From Bacteroidota bacterium (GTDB lineage: Bacteria; Bacteroidota; Bacteroidia; 2-12-FULL-35-15), in contig JAHEYA010000168.1 of the NCBI GenBank assembly GCA_023251855.1, forward strand, positions 1-5,990: a stretch of DNA of 5,990 nucleotides. Reading direction: 5' to 3'. The translations under genes were made by a program, and so were the position numbers. Below the pieces are notes generated by a model. That model did not search any database and was not told the origin of the DNA. It was given only the letters and a program-made list of their open reading frames with translations. The first letter of the stretch is position 1. Each line of letters starts with the position of its first letter. Positions 5,640 through 5,990 of the stretch are shown here, one piece after another.

Positions 5640-5885
5640 ATGGACACAAAATTGACACTTAAACTCGAACAGACAATTATTGAAAAAGCAAAAGACTATG
5701 CAAAATCTCATAGAACAAGCCTTTCAAAGTTGATTGAAAATTATCTGTTTAAAGTTACCAACGAAAAAGGAAAAGAAGAAAAGATAACTCCATTAGTAAA
5801 AAGTCTTTCTGGAATAATTAATCTTCCCAGTGATTTCGACCACAAAAAAGGGTATTCTGATTTTTTAATTAATAAGTACAAATAA
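5640..5885 (+). CDS. Antitoxin of a PIN-domain toxin-antitoxin pair (DUF6364-like, ribbon-helix-helix type)
   Basis: This 81-residue protein has the expected shape of a ribbon-helix-helix DNA-binding antitoxin. A short strand KLTLKLE (4-10) is followed by a helix QTIIEKAKDYAKSH (11-24) and a second helix SLSKLIENYLFKV (27-39). A charged linker (about 41-48) and a C-terminal segment PLVKSLSGIINL...YSDFLINKY (51-80) follow; the latter would embrace the toxin. It should neutralise the downstream nuclease and repress the shared promoter. The start ATG at 5640 follows a strong promoter at a short distance. Its stop codon overlaps the toxin start by one base (TAATG), a sign of translational coupling. 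The match to DUF6364 is from memory of similar small Bacteroidota proteins beside PIN genes; the general antitoxin role is firmer than the family name. Confidence 0.8.
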   Translation: MDTKLTLKLEQTIIEKAKDYAKSHRTSLSKLIENYLFKVTNEKGKEEKITPLVKSLSGIINLPSDFDHKKGYSDFLINKYK

Positions 5886-5990
5886 TGGAAAAGGTATTTG
5901 TAGACACTGACATCGTTCTTGACCTATTAAGCAATCGAGAACCTTTTTACAAACATTCTGCTTATTTGTTTTCAGAGGCTGACGAAGGTA
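5885..5990 (+). CDS. PIN-domain toxin (VapC-like ribonuclease), 5' part only
   Basis: The first 35 residues are visible before the window ends. MEKVFVDTDIVLDLLSNREP matches the N-terminus of PIN-domain proteins: strand 1 runs into the first metal-binding aspartate D7 in VDTD, followed by the IVLDLL helix. FYKHSAYLFSEADEG would be the second helix, with residues typical of Bacteroidota PIN toxins. The remaining acidic active-site residues lie outside the window. The family acts as Mg2+-dependent RNases, often on tRNA or rRNA, held inactive by the antitoxin. The ATG at 5885 overlaps the antitoxin stop codon by one base, so the two are co-expressed. Truncation is by the window edge, not a mutation, as far as can be seen. 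Confidence 0.8.
   Translation, partial: MEKVFVDTDIVLDLLSNREPFYKHSAYLFSEADEG

Overview
The window looks like an AT-rich chromosomal segment of a member of the Bacteroidota. Three things point there: promoter-like boxes of the TTTG / TAnnTTTG type, starts without strong Shine-Dalgarno sequences, and the protein families present (a LuxR-type orphan regulator, a short ribbon-helix-helix-like antitoxin paired with a PIN toxin, and a Bacteroidota-style lipoprotein). The assignment is inferred from sequence character; no marker gene is present.

Layout. Positions 124-774 (minus) encode protein-L-isoaspartate O-methyltransferase. It is divergent from a Gfo/Idh/MocA-type dehydrogenase (991-1977), which resembles the UDP-GlcNAc 3-dehydrogenase (GnnA) group. 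A putative outer-membrane or periplasmic lipoprotein of unknown function (2017-2904) follows 39 bp later, probably in the same transcript. A membrane sugar-phosphate transferase (3085-4506), of the type that starts lipid-linked polysaccharide synthesis, comes next. An orphan NarL/LuxR-type response regulator (4776-5453) has its own promoter. The right end carries a toxin-antitoxin pair: a small antitoxin (5640-5885) overlapping by one base a PIN-domain toxin (5885 onward) that is cut by the window edge.

The most unusual content is between the genes. Three successive intergenic spaces (about 787-890, 2909-3070 and 4512-4687) each hold a different imperfect inverted repeat whose arms are made of degenerate short direct repeats with a period of about 7-10 bases. 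Two of them bracket the sugar transferase gene. No transposase, integrase, reverse transcriptase or CRISPR array is present to explain them. They look like members of dispersed, non-coding, hairpin-forming repeat families.

Functionally, the dehydrogenase, lipoprotein and sugar transferase share a cell-envelope theme (nucleotide-sugar oxidation, envelope lipoprotein, polysaccharide initiation). The methyltransferase is protein-repair housekeeping, and the toxin-antitoxin pair is an accessory module. I found no convincing new multi-gene system. The main leads are the repeat families, a tryptophan at the usual proline position in the membrane helix of the sugar transferase, the altered acidic pair in the response regulator, and a repeated motif overlapping both promoter boxes of the toxin-antitoxin operon.
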